Positions 31,232 to 37,410 of a DNA stretch of 43,338 bases are shown one piece after another (positions within the stretch are counted from its first letter, which is position 1; each line of letters opens with the position of its first letter). A model generated the notes under the pieces. That model searched no databases. It worked only from the letters and a program-made list of their open reading frames with translations, and was not told where the DNA came from. Location: NCBI GenBank assembly GCA_902624045.1, contig CACNVX010000008.1:1-43338 (forward strand). Direction: 5' to 3'. This DNA comes from an uncultured Pelagibacteraceae bacterium (GTDB lineage Bacteria > Pseudomonadota > Alphaproteobacteria > Pelagibacterales > Pelagibacteraceae). The position numbers and the translations under genes were made by a program.

Positions 31232-31572
31232 TATTTTATTTTTTCAAAATCCTGAAAAAGAGTTTCTTTTATAATTTTGTACTCATTATTTAGCATAGAA
31301 GACTTAGCGATAACAAGAAATGAATAATTAAAGTTTATCTTTATTTCTTTAACAGCTTCATTCATGATATTTCTTAATCTTCTTTTAATTTTATTTCTCT
31401 TTATTGCATTACCAATTTTTTTTTTGGTCACAAAACTTATATTTAGTCTTTTTTTATCTTTATTTATTAATTTTCCAAAAAAAATACTTACGTATTTATT
31501 TGTAATTTTTTTTTGTTTAAGTAGATTTTTAAATTCTTCGTTTTTAGAAAGAGCAAGTATTTTGCTTTTCAT
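31231..31572 (-). CDS. rnpA: Ribonuclease P protein component
   Basis: Protein subunit of RNase P, which cleaves tRNA 5' leaders. The 113-residue product is very basic and has the family RNR motif region as AIKRNKIKRRLRNIMNE near 52-68, preceded by ISFVTKKKIGNAIKRN. It lies four bases after the rpmH stop and shares one base with yidD. The RNase P it supports would process the tRNA genes of this window, two of which sit in mRNA-linked arrangements (tRNA-Ser and tRNA-His), making this enzyme central to their expression. Confidence 0.93.
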   Translation of the reverse strand: MKSKILALSKNEEFKNLLKQKKITNKYVSIFFGKLINKDKKRLNISFVTKKKIGNAIKRNKIKRRLRNIMNEAVKEIKINFNYSFLVIAKSSMLNNEYKIIKETLFQDFEKIK

Positions 31573-31576
31573 TATT

Positions 31577-31717
31577 CTATATAGATACTGTTAGTGATTT
31601 TCTTCCTCTCGCTCTTCTTCTAGCCAAAAGTTTTTTACCACCTTTAGTTTTCATTTTTGAACGGAAGCCATGTTTTCGAGCTCTTTTTTTATTCGAGGGT
31701 TGATAAGTTCTTTTCAT
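31577..31717 (-). CDS. rpmH: 50S ribosomal protein bL34
   Basis: A 46-residue protein too short for routine ORF lists. Translating the minus strand from the ATG at 31715-31717 gives [18 protein letters not shown], then [20 protein letters not shown] and RKSLTVSI before a TAG at 31577-31579. This is the full bL34 signature ([19 protein letters not shown]). It is a structural protein of the large subunit and begins the minus-strand run that continues with rnpA four bases later. A candidate sigma-70 promoter lies upstream at 31754-31781. Confidence 0.97.
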   Translation of the reverse strand: MKRTYQPSNKKRARKHGFRSKMKTKGGKKLLARRRARGRKSLTVSI

Positions 31718-31753
31718 AATTCAATTTGATAGGTTTTTTATAATTTTTGGACC

Positions 31754-31781
31754 TTTATATTAGTAATAATTAAAATAGCAA
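31754..31781 (-). promoter_or_regulatory. Candidate sigma-70 promoter for rpmH-rnpA-yidDC
   Basis: On the minus strand TTGCTA (31776-31781) and TATAAA (31754-31759) are separated by 16 bases, and lie about 37 bases upstream of the rpmH ATG. AT-rich sequence makes chance matches common, but the position at the head of a long run supports it. Confidence 0.4.
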
Positions 31782-31801
31782 ATAGAAGATTAAGCATTAA
31801 A

Positions 31802-32536
31802 ATGAGAAGAATCATGGGAAATACAAAAAAAATTAAATTATTTATTGGTTTGTCTTATGTATTAATTGTTTGCCTCTTTTTATATTTCTTTTTTTCAAAA
31901 TTTAGTCTCTCAGAAATTACATCCTATGATTTTCTAAGAGATAACCGGTCTTATTTTTTTGAACTTAAAAAATCAAACTTATTCTTAATTTCTATTATTT
32001 TTTTAGCATTAACTATTCTTTGGGTTTTCCCTTTTTTAGGATTTGGATCTCCAGTCGCTTTGATGGGTGGTTTTATATTTGGTAAGTGGATAGGCACTCT
32101 TGTTGTTGTTTTAGGTTTAAGCATAGGTGCTACTTTTTTGTATATTTTTGGAAATTATTTTTTAAAACAGCTGATTAGAGAAAAATTTTTAAATAAGTTT
32201 CAAAATTTAGAAATAAAATTTAAAAAATCTGAATTTATTTATCTATTAATTTACCGTTTTATAGGTGGGATACCTTGGCAGTTGAGCTGTCTCCTACCAG
32301 CTTTATTTAATGTTAAAGTTATTAACTTTTTTTTTGCTACTTTGATTGGAATCATTCCTCAAATTTTTTTAGCGGTATCTATTGGAAGTGGATTAGAGAA
32401 AATTATAGACCAAAATACCGAAGTGCCTGGAATAACTGATATAATATTTTCACCAGATATATATATTCCTATAATAGCTTTTTTTATTTTAATTGTGATT
32501 ACAATATTTTTAAGAAAGTTGTTCTATAGAAATTAG
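31802..32536 (+). CDS. VTT-domain (TVP38/TMEM64, DedA-like) membrane protein
   Basis: A 244-residue multi-pass inner-membrane protein. One helix lies at about 14-32, then the VTT core: FLGFGSPVALMGGFIFGKWIGTL near 80-100, and the re-entrant signature YRFIGGIPWQLSCLLPALFNVKV near 152-175, followed by helices to the end. VTT/DedA proteins are linked to lipid scrambling and to membrane homeostasis, for example transport of undecaprenyl phosphate; which lipid is used here is unknown. The start may be 31802 or the ATG at 31814; the family does not decide. The stop at 32534-32536 is directly beside the convergent tRNA-Thr CCA end. Confidence 0.88.
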   Translation: MRRIMGNTKKIKLFIGLSYVLIVCLFLYFFFSKFSLSEITSYDFLRDNRSYFFELKKSNLFLISIIFLALTILWVFPFLGFGSPVALMGGFIFGKWIGTLVVVLGLSIGATFLYIFGNYFLKQLIREKFLNKFQNLEIKFKKSEFIYLLIYRFIGGIPWQLSCLLPALFNVKVINFFFATLIGIIPQIFLAVSIGSGLEKIIDQNTEVPGITDIIFSPDIYIPIIAFFILIVITIFLRKLFYRN

Positions 32537-32610
32537 TGGTGCTCCCACCCTGTACTGACCAGGGAACTAGTCATTACCAATGACTTGTTATACCATTTAA
32601 CTACAGGAGC
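32537..32610 (-). tRNA. tRNA-Thr (anticodon GGT) with non-consensus T-loop
   Basis: A 74-base cloverleaf on the minus strand. The acceptor GCTCCTG/TGGGAGC has 7 pairs, with threonine identity pairs G1-C72 and C2-G71. The D-arm is GTTA/TAAC. The anticodon arm AGTCA/TGACT carries TTGGTAA (anticodon GGT, reading ACC/ACU). The variable loop is AGTT. The T-stem CCCTG/CAGGG is perfect and CCA is encoded at 32537-32539. The T-loop reads GTCAGTA where the consensus is TTCRANY, so both T54 and A58 are G. The stems are intact, which argues against decay. Confidence 0.9.
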
Positions 32611-32625
32611 TTAGAGACAAATTGT

Positions 32626-32655
32626 ATTTTATTGATAATAAAGCATTTTTTTCAA
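32626..32655 (-). promoter_or_regulatory. Candidate promoter of tRNA-Thr
   Basis: Minus-strand TTGAAA (32650-32655) and TAAAAT (32626-32631) lie 18 bases apart, with the tRNA 5' end 15 bases beyond the -10 box. This would give a leader of about eight bases for RNase P. Confidence 0.45.
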
Positions 32656-32710
32656 ATTATTGCCTTAATTTTTTGATCAATATGATCTATATCTATTTTA
32701 GGAAAATGTT

Positions 32711-32911
32711 ATGGGAATTCATTACGATTACAAATCAACTAAAGGCAATAAGCTTATGGAAAAGCAGGCTAAAAGAGAAAAAAAGCTTGCTGAAAAAAAA
32801 GCTAAACGTTTAGCCAAAGAAGGCCGAAAAAATGAGGAAAATAAAACATCCGCATTAGATCCTAATAAACCAATTTCTTTAGATTTTTTGACTAACCCAA
32901 ATAAAGAATGA
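32711..32911 (+). CDS. Small highly charged protein, unknown
   Basis: A 66-residue product with a Lys/Glu/Ala-rich helix (about 13-45, KLMEKQAKREKKLAEKKAKRLAKEGRK) and a more neutral C-terminal tail [21 protein letters not shown] lies about six bases ahead of the ATG at 32711, a reasonable ribosome binding site. An overlapping frame (32622-32813) has no such site and reads as out-of-frame sequence. The stop TGA is interlocked with the next ATG (ATGA at 32908-32911), so it is translated together with the tiny basic protein and dcd. I do not recognise a family; a nucleic-acid- or ribosome-associated role is a guess based on charge. Confidence 0.65.
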   Translation: MGIHYDYKSTKGNKLMEKQAKREKKLAEKKAKRLAKEGRKNEENKTSALDPNKPISLDFLTNPNKE

Positions 32912-33009
32912 GTTCAAAAGATAAAAATGAGCGTTTAAGCCTAGCGCTTAGAAAAAATTTAAAGAAAAGAAAAATTTTTCAAAAAAAAAATAAAAAAAAA
33001 AATAAGTAA
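32908..33009 (+). CDS. Tiny lysine-rich protein coupled to dcd
   Basis: A 33-residue reading frame, below usual length limits: [20 protein letters not shown] followed by [13 protein letters not shown]. Fifteen of the 33 residues are Lys or Arg. The start overlaps the preceding stop (ATGA) and its own TAA shares a base with the dcd ATG (TAATG at 33007-33011), so ribosomes could pass through all three genes. The LRKNLKKRK core resembles short basic proteins found near murA in other alphaproteobacteria, as far as I recall; no function is established to my knowledge. The double overlap is the main support. The poly-A stretch at its end could also cause slippage. Confidence 0.6.
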   Translation: MSSKDKNERLSLALRKNLKKRKIFQKKNKKKNK

Positions 33010-33569
33010 TGTCAATTCAACCTGATACTTGGATAAAAAAAATGTGCAAAGAGCATAATATGATTGAGCCATTTTTGGATCATCAGGTTTCCGAAGGAAA
33101 AATTTCTTACGGATTGAGTAGTATGGGATATGATGTAAGAATCTCAGACGAATATAGAATATTTACAAATGTTAATAGCTCTTTAGTTGATCCAAAGAAT
33201 TTTTCAGATGATAACTTTATAGAACGAAAGGGGCCGCACTGCATTATTCCTCCAAATTCATTTGTTTTAGCTAAAACGGTAGAATACTTTAGAATACCAA
33301 AAGATGTTTTATGTATTTGTGTTGGAAAAAGCACTTATGCAAGGACAGGAATTATTTGCAATGTTACTCCAATCGAAAATGAATTTGAGGGCAATATTGT
33401 AATTGAACTTAGTAATACAACACCAAATCCTGCAAAAATTTATTCAAACGAGGGAATAGCACAATTTTTATTTTTAAAATCAGATACTCAGCCAGAAACA
33501 ACCTATAAATCAAAGAACGGTAAATATCAGGGTCAAACCACTATTCAGGTTGCTAAGATTAAAAAATAA
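33009..33569 (+). CDS. dcd: dCTP deaminase
   Basis: Deaminates dCTP to dUTP, feeding dTMP synthesis. The 186-residue product matches the trimeric Dcd family in length and sequence: [10 protein letters not shown] near 36-45, [23 protein letters not shown] near 80-96, the catalytic segment [10 protein letters not shown] near 106-115, [21 protein letters not shown] near 117-137 with the catalytic Glu, and the C-terminal YQGQ. The ATG shares its A with the TAA of the tiny upstream gene, indicating translational coupling. murA begins three bases after its stop. Nothing is missing. Confidence 0.97.
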   Translation: MSIQPDTWIKKMCKEHNMIEPFLDHQVSEGKISYGLSSMGYDVRISDEYRIFTNVNSSLVDPKNFSDDNFIERKGPHCIIPPNSFVLAKTVEYFRIPKDVLCICVGKSTYARTGIICNVTPIENEFEGNIVIELSNTTPNPAKIYSNEGIAQFLFLKSDTQPETTYKSKNGKYQGQTTIQVAKIKK

Positions 33570-33572
33570 TTT

Positions 33573-34832
33573 ATGGATAAGTTTCTGATTAATGGCCCTT
33601 GTAAAATAAAGGGTAATGTTACAATTTCAGGTTCGAAGAATGCATCCTTACCGATATTAGCTGCAACACTATTATTTGATAAACCTGTAGTTATTAAAAA
33701 TCTACCAAGAGTCAGAGACATTAATACAATGTTAAATTTATTAAAGTCTCTTGGTTCCAAAATAATTTTATCAAGAGATAAAAAAACAGCAAAAATTCTA
33801 AATAAAAAAAATATGAAAACTTTTGCCAGCTATTCTTTAGTCAAAACAATGCGTGGTTCTATTTTAGTTTTAGGTCCACTTATTTCAAAATACCATAAAT
33901 CTAAAACCTCTTTACCTGGAGGATGTTTAATTGGTGCTAGACCAGTTGATTATCACCTAACAGCATTAAAAAAACTTGGTATGAAATATCAATTAAAAGA
34001 TGGATATATTTTAGGAAAATCAAATGGAAAACTTATTGGTACAACCATAAATTTTCCCAAGATTAGTGTAGGTGCAACAGAAAATTCTATAATAGCAGCT
34101 TGTTTAGCAAAAGGAAAAACAGTTTTAAAAAATTGTGCAGTAGAACCTGAAATTAAAGATCTTACAAATTTTCTAAATAAAGCTGGAGCAAAAATTAAGT
34201 GGAGTGGAAGAGTCTGTAAGATTATAGGTGTAAATTATTTGAATGAAACAGAATATTCAGTAATGGCCGATAGAATAGAAGCAGGTACCTTTTGTGTAGC
34301 CGCAACACTAGCGAAAGGAAATTTAAAAATAAATAATTTAAATCCTAAAATTATTGATACGGAAATTAAATTACTAAAGAAAGTAGGTGCTAAAATAAAA
34401 ACAAGTGAAAATAAAATCTTAATTAAAGGACCTGAAAAAATAAAATCAATAAAAAGCATTAAAACTAAAGAGTTTCCTGGTATTCCTACAGATCTTCAGG
34501 CGCAATTAATGGTTTTAATGTGTAAGGCAGCTGGAAAAAGTTCAATTACTGAAAGTATTTTCGAAAATAGATTTATGCATGTTGCAGAATTGCAAAGACT
34601 GGGAGCAAAAATAAGTATTAAGAATAATACTGCTACGATAGAAGGAAATACTAAATTCATCGGAGCTGAATTAATGTCTAGTGATTTAAGAGCCTCCGTG
34701 GCTTTGGTTCTAGCAGCTATAGTATCTAATGGTAAATCATATATTAATAGAATCTATCACTTAGAAAGAGGTTATGAAAAAATCGAAAATAAATTAAAAA
34801 AAATTGGTGTTAAAATTAAAAGGTTAAAATAG
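33573..34832 (+). CDS. murA: UDP-N-acetylglucosamine 1-carboxyvinyltransferase
   Basis: First committed enzyme of peptidoglycan synthesis, adding enolpyruvate from PEP to UDP-GlcNAc in the cytosol. The 419-residue length is standard. Family signatures: GSKNASLPILAATLL near 20-34, LVKTMRGSILVLGPL, the catalytic-loop Cys in LPGGCLIGARPVDYHL near 115 (so it should be fosfomycin-sensitive in principle), and YSVMADRIEAGTFCVA near 225. The GTG of the next gene uses the last base of the stop. The murA-DUF2948-hisD-infA sequence is a known alphaproteobacterial arrangement. Confidence 0.98.
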   Translation: MDKFLINGPCKIKGNVTISGSKNASLPILAATLLFDKPVVIKNLPRVRDINTMLNLLKSLGSKIILSRDKKTAKILNKKNMKTFASYSLVKTMRGSILVLGPLISKYHKSKTSLPGGCLIGARPVDYHLTALKKLGMKYQLKDGYILGKSNGKLIGTTINFPKISVGATENSIIAACLAKGKTVLKNCAVEPEIKDLTNFLNKAGAKIKWSGRVCKIIGVNYLNETEYSVMADRIEAGTFCVAATLAKGNLKINNLNPKIIDTEIKLLKKVGAKIKTSENKILIKGPEKIKSIKSIKTKEFPGIPTDLQAQLMVLMCKAAGKSSITESIFENRFMHVAELQRLGAKISIKNNTATIEGNTKFIGAELMSSDLRASVALVLAAIVSNGKSYINRIYHLERGYEKIENKLKKIGVKIKRLK

Positions 34833-35224
34833 TGAGTAAATATTTAGCAAAAATAATAGCAAGTGACCAAGAAGGATTACAAATGATTTCAGCGTGTAGT
34901 TCAGGGGCTAAAGTTAAAATTGCCGATATAAAATATCTCTCATCCAACAAGGTTTTTTTACTGTCAATTGAAAGAACTAAAGTTGAAAGTGATCAGGAAG
35001 ATAAAAAAATTAACAGTATTTGCAGGTTTGATTTCGTTGATAAGGTAAGATCAAAGAATATTGATCAATCAAGTCAAGAAACAGTGTTAGAGCTCATAGG
35101 TATAGATTATTTGAAAAATAATGACGTTTATGAAATAAATCTTATTTTTAATAATAATTCTTATATTGCTTTAACTACAGAAATTATCGAAGCAAGACTA
35201 GAGGATCAAAATGAAGTTAATTAG
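34832..35224 (+). CDS. DUF2948 family protein (GTG start)
   Basis: A 130-residue protein of the alphaproteobacterial DUF2948 family, recognised by its N-terminal IIASDQEGLQMISACSSGAKVKIADIKYL, a central FLLSIERTKVE with a following CRFDFVDKVRS, and its place between murA and hisD, where the family typically lies. The start is GTG at 34832, overlapping the murA stop by one base. It appears soluble and mixed alpha/beta; no catalytic motif is visible, and the biochemical role of the family is not known to me. Two bases separate it from hisD, so co-translation with histidine synthesis is likely. Confidence 0.85.
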   Translation: MSKYLAKIIASDQEGLQMISACSSGAKVKIADIKYLSSNKVFLLSIERTKVESDQEDKKINSICRFDFVDKVRSKNIDQSSQETVLELIGIDYLKNNDVYEINLIFNNNSYIALTTEIIEARLEDQNEVN

Positions 35225-35226
35225 TT

Positions 35227-36510
35227 ATGAATATATTAAATAGTAACAGTAAAAATTTTGATAAATCATTGGAGAATTTGCTTTTACGGAGAAAAAAAAA
35301 AATTCAATCCGACTCTGTTTCTGTATCAAATATAATCAAAGATATTAAAAAAAATGGAGATAAAGCATTATTAAAATATGAGAGAAGATTTAATCAAAAC
35401 AAAATAATTATTCCAAGCCCAAAACAAATAAAAAAATCTATAAATTCTCTTGATAAAAAAGTAAAGAAAGCAATTGATACGGCTTATGATAGAATTTATA
35501 AATTTCATTCACTTCAAAAATTTAAAAATATTTCTTATGTAGATAAACTAAAAAATAAACTTGAATATAAATACGTCCCTTTAGAGTCCGTTGCAATTTA
35601 TGTCCCTGGTTCTACTGCCTCATACCCATCAAGTGTTTTGATGAATGCTATTCCAGCAATTGTTGCAGGAGTTAAGAGAATAGTTATGATTAATCCAGGC
35701 CATAAAGGTATACAAAATCCTGCAGTATTATACGCTGCAAAAAAATGTAAAATAAAAGAAATTTATTCCATAGGAGGTCCTTCTGCTATTGCAGCAGCAT
35801 CGTATGGGACAAAAAAAATTAAAAAAGTACATAAAATAGTTGGTCCAGGTAATGCATATGTTGCAGCAGCAAAAAAAGAGGTTTTTGGAGATGTTGGAAT
35901 TGAAGGTATGACTGCTGGACCTTCAGAAGTGACTATTGTTTGTGATAAATTCTCAAATCCTTCATGGATTGCAAGTGATTTAATTGGACAAGCTGAACAT
36001 GATATTCTTGCACAATGTATTTTGATTTCAAAAGATAAAAATTTGATAGGTAAAGTAATAATTGAAATAAATAAACAGTTAAATGAAATTCCAAGAGCTT
36101 CTGTTGCAAGAAGAAGTTTAATTGAGAATGGAATTTTAATGCATATTTCTTCAGAAGCCAAAATAATAAGTGTTGTTAATAAAATTGCGCCAGAACATTT
36201 AGAATTAAATATTAAAAATTACAAATCACTAGTTCCAAAAATAAAAAATTCGGGATCAATATGTTTAGGAAAATATGCAGTAATGGCAATGACTGATTAT
36301 AATGTTGGATCAAACCATGTATTGCCAACTAATGGTTCTGCAAAATACTCAAGCGGCATAAGTGTAAATGAATTTTATAAAAGGATTTCATACATAAACC
36401 TATCAAAAAAGGGTATTGAAAGTCTTGGACCATCAGTTATAACACTTGCAAATTATGAAGGGTTGGTTGGACACGCTCAATCTGTAGTAAAAAGAATAAG
36501 GAGAAAATAA
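35227..36510 (+). CDS. hisD: Histidinol dehydrogenase
   Basis: Zinc- and NAD-dependent enzyme that performs the last two oxidations of histidine synthesis, histidinol to histidine. The 427-residue protein carries the family signature [31 protein letters not shown] near 205-235, zinc-ligand candidates in DLIGQAEHD near 255 and in AEHLELNI, and [17 protein letters not shown] near 355. It is separated from the hisS-hisZ-hisG cluster by infA, two tRNAs and a cold-shock gene. infA follows after two bases. All core residues appear intact. Confidence 0.98.
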   Translation: MNILNSNSKNFDKSLENLLLRRKKKIQSDSVSVSNIIKDIKKNGDKALLKYERRFNQNKIIIPSPKQIKKSINSLDKKVKKAIDTAYDRIYKFHSLQKFKNISYVDKLKNKLEYKYVPLESVAIYVPGSTASYPSSVLMNAIPAIVAGVKRIVMINPGHKGIQNPAVLYAAKKCKIKEIYSIGGPSAIAAASYGTKKIKKVHKIVGPGNAYVAAAKKEVFGDVGIEGMTAGPSEVTIVCDKFSNPSWIASDLIGQAEHDILAQCILISKDKNLIGKVIIEINKQLNEIPRASVARRSLIENGILMHISSEAKIISVVNKIAPEHLELNIKNYKSLVPKIKNSGSICLGKYAVMAMTDYNVGSNHVLPTNGSAKYSSGISVNEFYKRISYINLSKKGIESLGPSVITLANYEGLVGHAQSVVKRIRRK

Positions 36511-36512
36511 AT

Positions 36513-36728
36513 TTGTCAAAACAAGACTTACTGGAATTTAAGGGTACAGTTATAGACCTACTTCCTAACGCTATGTTTAGAGTAAAATTAGAAAATGGAC
36601 ATACCGTTACTGCTCATACAGCTGGTAAGCTTAGAAAAAACAGAATTAGAGTTCTCCAAGGTGATAATGTAACTGTTGAAATGACACCTTACGATCTTAC
36701 TAAAGGGAGAATTATCTTTAGGGGATAA
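36513..36728 (+). CDS. infA: Translation initiation factor IF-1 (TTG start)
   Basis: A 71-residue OB-fold protein that binds the A-site of the 30S subunit during initiation. The product [29 protein letters not shown] and [18 protein letters not shown] is classic IF-1, except that the usual GRIxYR ending reads GRIIFRG. The start codon is TTG at 36513-36515, preceded by a good AAGGAG at 36499-36504; this site fixes the start. It shares a transcript with hisD upstream (2-base spacer) and tRNA-Phe, which begins four bases after its stop. A rare start on an essential factor suggests its level is limited at initiation. Confidence 0.97.
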   Translation: MSKQDLLEFKGTVIDLLPNAMFRVKLENGHTVTAHTAGKLRKNRIRVLQGDNVTVEMTPYDLTKGRIIFRG

Positions 36729-36732
36729 ATAA

Positions 36733-36807
36733 GGCTGAGTAGCTCAGGAGTAGAGCAGAGCCCTGAAAAGGCTTGTGTCGGAGGTGCGAATCCTTCCTCA
36801 GCCACCA
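36733..36807 (+). tRNA. tRNA-Phe (anticodon GAA) with G at T-loop position 55
   Basis: A 75-base cloverleaf. Acceptor GGCTGAG/CTCAGCC is fully paired, D-arm GCTC/GAGC, anticodon arm GAGCC/GGCTT with loop CTGAAAA (anticodon GAA), variable loop GTGTC, T-stem GGAGG/CCTTC with one G-T pair, discriminator A, CCA encoded at 36805-36807. The T-loop is TGCGAAT, so the near-universal T55 is replaced by G. It begins four bases after infA, so it is probably cut from the infA message. Confidence 0.93.
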
Positions 36808-36855
36808 CCATAAAGTTTCATCTTGAAATAATCCTAAAAGAAATTACCTTCATTA

Positions 36856-36861
36856 TATAAT
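36856..36861 (+). promoter_or_regulatory. Candidate -10 box for the cold-shock gene
   Basis: A perfect TATAAT lies 26 bases before the csp ATG, giving a short leader. No convincing -35 box at 16-18 bases is seen. This is a weak prediction in AT-rich sequence. Confidence 0.3.
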
Positions 36862-36887
36862 AAATAACAATAGGACTAAGAAATAAG

Positions 36888-37100
36888 ATGAGTACACTAC
36901 AAGGAAAAATTAAATGGTATAATGGTAAAAAGGGATATGGCTTCATTGAAAGAGATGATAAAGAAAAAGATGCCTTTGTTCACGCTTCAGCTGTAAAAGC
37001 TGCTGGTATGAGATATCTCAATGAAGGTGATAAACTTGAATTCACATTAGAGGATGGTCCTAAAGGTCCTTCTGCAGTTAATTTAAAAAAAATAGATTAA
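36888..37100 (+). CDS. Cold-shock domain protein
   Basis: A 70-residue single cold-shock domain that binds single-stranded RNA or DNA and acts as an RNA chaperone or antiterminator. RNP1-like KGYGFIERDD (residues 15-24) and RNP2-like DAFVHASAV (28-36) are intact, and the protein starts TLQGKIKWYNGKKGYG. An 80-base region separates it from tRNA-Phe, and a strong hairpin terminator follows 13 bases after the stop, so it is a single-gene transcript or the end of the infA transcript. Which Csp paralogue it is cannot be decided from sequence. Confidence 0.95.
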   Translation: MSTLQGKIKWYNGKKGYGFIERDDKEKDAFVHASAVKAAGMRYLNEGDKLEFTLEDGPKGPSAVNLKKID

Positions 37101-37113
37101 TTTAGAATTATTT

Positions 37114-37153
37114 AAAAGGGCGTTTTATTTATTAGATAAATAAACGTCCTTTT
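37114..37153 (+). terminator. Strong terminator after the cold-shock gene
   Basis: AAAAGGGCGTTTTATTTAT (37114-37132) pairs with the 18 bases at 37136-37153, a stem of about 17 bp with one bulge and a G-T pair, and a 3-base loop. The A-run on the left and T-run on the right make it a likely bidirectional terminator. Confidence 0.85.
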
Positions 37154-37158
37154 ACTAT

Positions 37159-37260
37159 TTAGGCCTTGAATATTAATTTTTTTTGTCTAAAAGACTTCTC
37201 ATGAATATAAATATTACATTCAGAAGGACTTTTAGAAGTACTCACAGAAACTGTTTCCAT
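37159..37260 (-). CDS. Possible 33-residue reading frame antisense to the csp/tRNA-His spacer
   Basis: The minus strand from the ATG at 37258-37260 reads METVSVSTSKSPSECNIYIH then EKSFRQKKLIFKA before TAA at 37159-37161. It ends five bases from the csp terminator, which could serve both genes. There is no obvious ribosome binding site, and the start lies in a 6-bp hairpin (37259-37274). The family is not recognised. It may equally be chance in a structured non-coding region. Confidence 0.25.
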   Translation of the reverse strand: METVSVSTSKSPSECNIYIHEKSFRQKKLIFKA

Positions 37261-37274
37261 AGCCAGTAGGCTAT
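37186..37274. other. Structured spacer between csp terminator and tRNA-His
   Basis: Two inverted repeats lie here. TCTAAAAG (37186-37193) pairs with CTTTTAGA (37229-37236), and inside it CTTCT (37195-37199) pairs with AGAAG (37222-37226) and GAAT (37203-37206) with ATTC (37218-37221), an elongated imperfect hairpin of 17 pairs. A second hairpin ATAGCC-AGTA-GGCTAT spans 37259-37274 and is followed by T-rich sequence. Together with the csp terminator this fills the only gene-free stretch above 200 bases (37101-37330). A small RNA or leader element is possible; strand is undecided. Confidence 0.35.
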
Positions 37275-37284
37275 TTATTTATAT

Positions 37285-37290
37285 TATAAT
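37285..37290 (+). promoter_or_regulatory. Candidate -10 box for the tRNA-His-hisS transcript
   Basis: TATAAT at 37285-37290 is a perfect -10 hexamer 40 bases before the tRNA-His 5' end. No -35 match is convincing at the expected distance, so the call rests on the hexamer and the need for a promoter after the csp terminator. Confidence 0.3.
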
Positions 37291-37330
37291 TTTAAATCCA
37301 CATAAAATAAGATAAAAACAAAGAGGATAA

Positions 37331-37405
37331 GCCCGCGTAGTATAATGGTCAGTACGGGAGTTTGTGGAACTCTAGGATTTGGTTCAATTCCAAGCGCGGG
37401 TACCA
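37331..37405 (+). tRNA. tRNA-His (anticodon GTG) lacking G-1 and C73
   Basis: A 75-base cloverleaf. Acceptor GCCCGCG/CGCGGGT closes with a G1-T72 pair; D-arm GTAT/GTAC; anticodon arm GGAGT/ACTCT with loop TTGTGGA (anticodon GTG); T-arm TTTGG-TTCAATT-CCAAG; discriminator A at 37402; CCA encoded at 37403-37405. The base before the acceptor (37330) is A, so there is no encoded G-1, and position 73 is A, not C. A large group of alphaproteobacteria is known to have lost both features. hisS starts five bases after the CCA. Confidence 0.96.
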
Positions 37406-37410
37406 AAAAA

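Noticed and set aside
32622..32813. Overlapping plus-strand frame of 63 codons
   Set aside because: It is out of frame with the better supported 66-residue gene, which has a ribosome site and start-stop coupling.
35763..36161. Minus-strand 132-codon frame inside hisD
   Set aside because: It is the antisense of the conserved hisD catalytic region; its length is due to low stop density in that frame.
37345..37410. Upstream start for hisS
   Set aside because: This ATG lies inside tRNA-His and the added residues are tRNA-coded; the HisRS N-terminus fits 37411.
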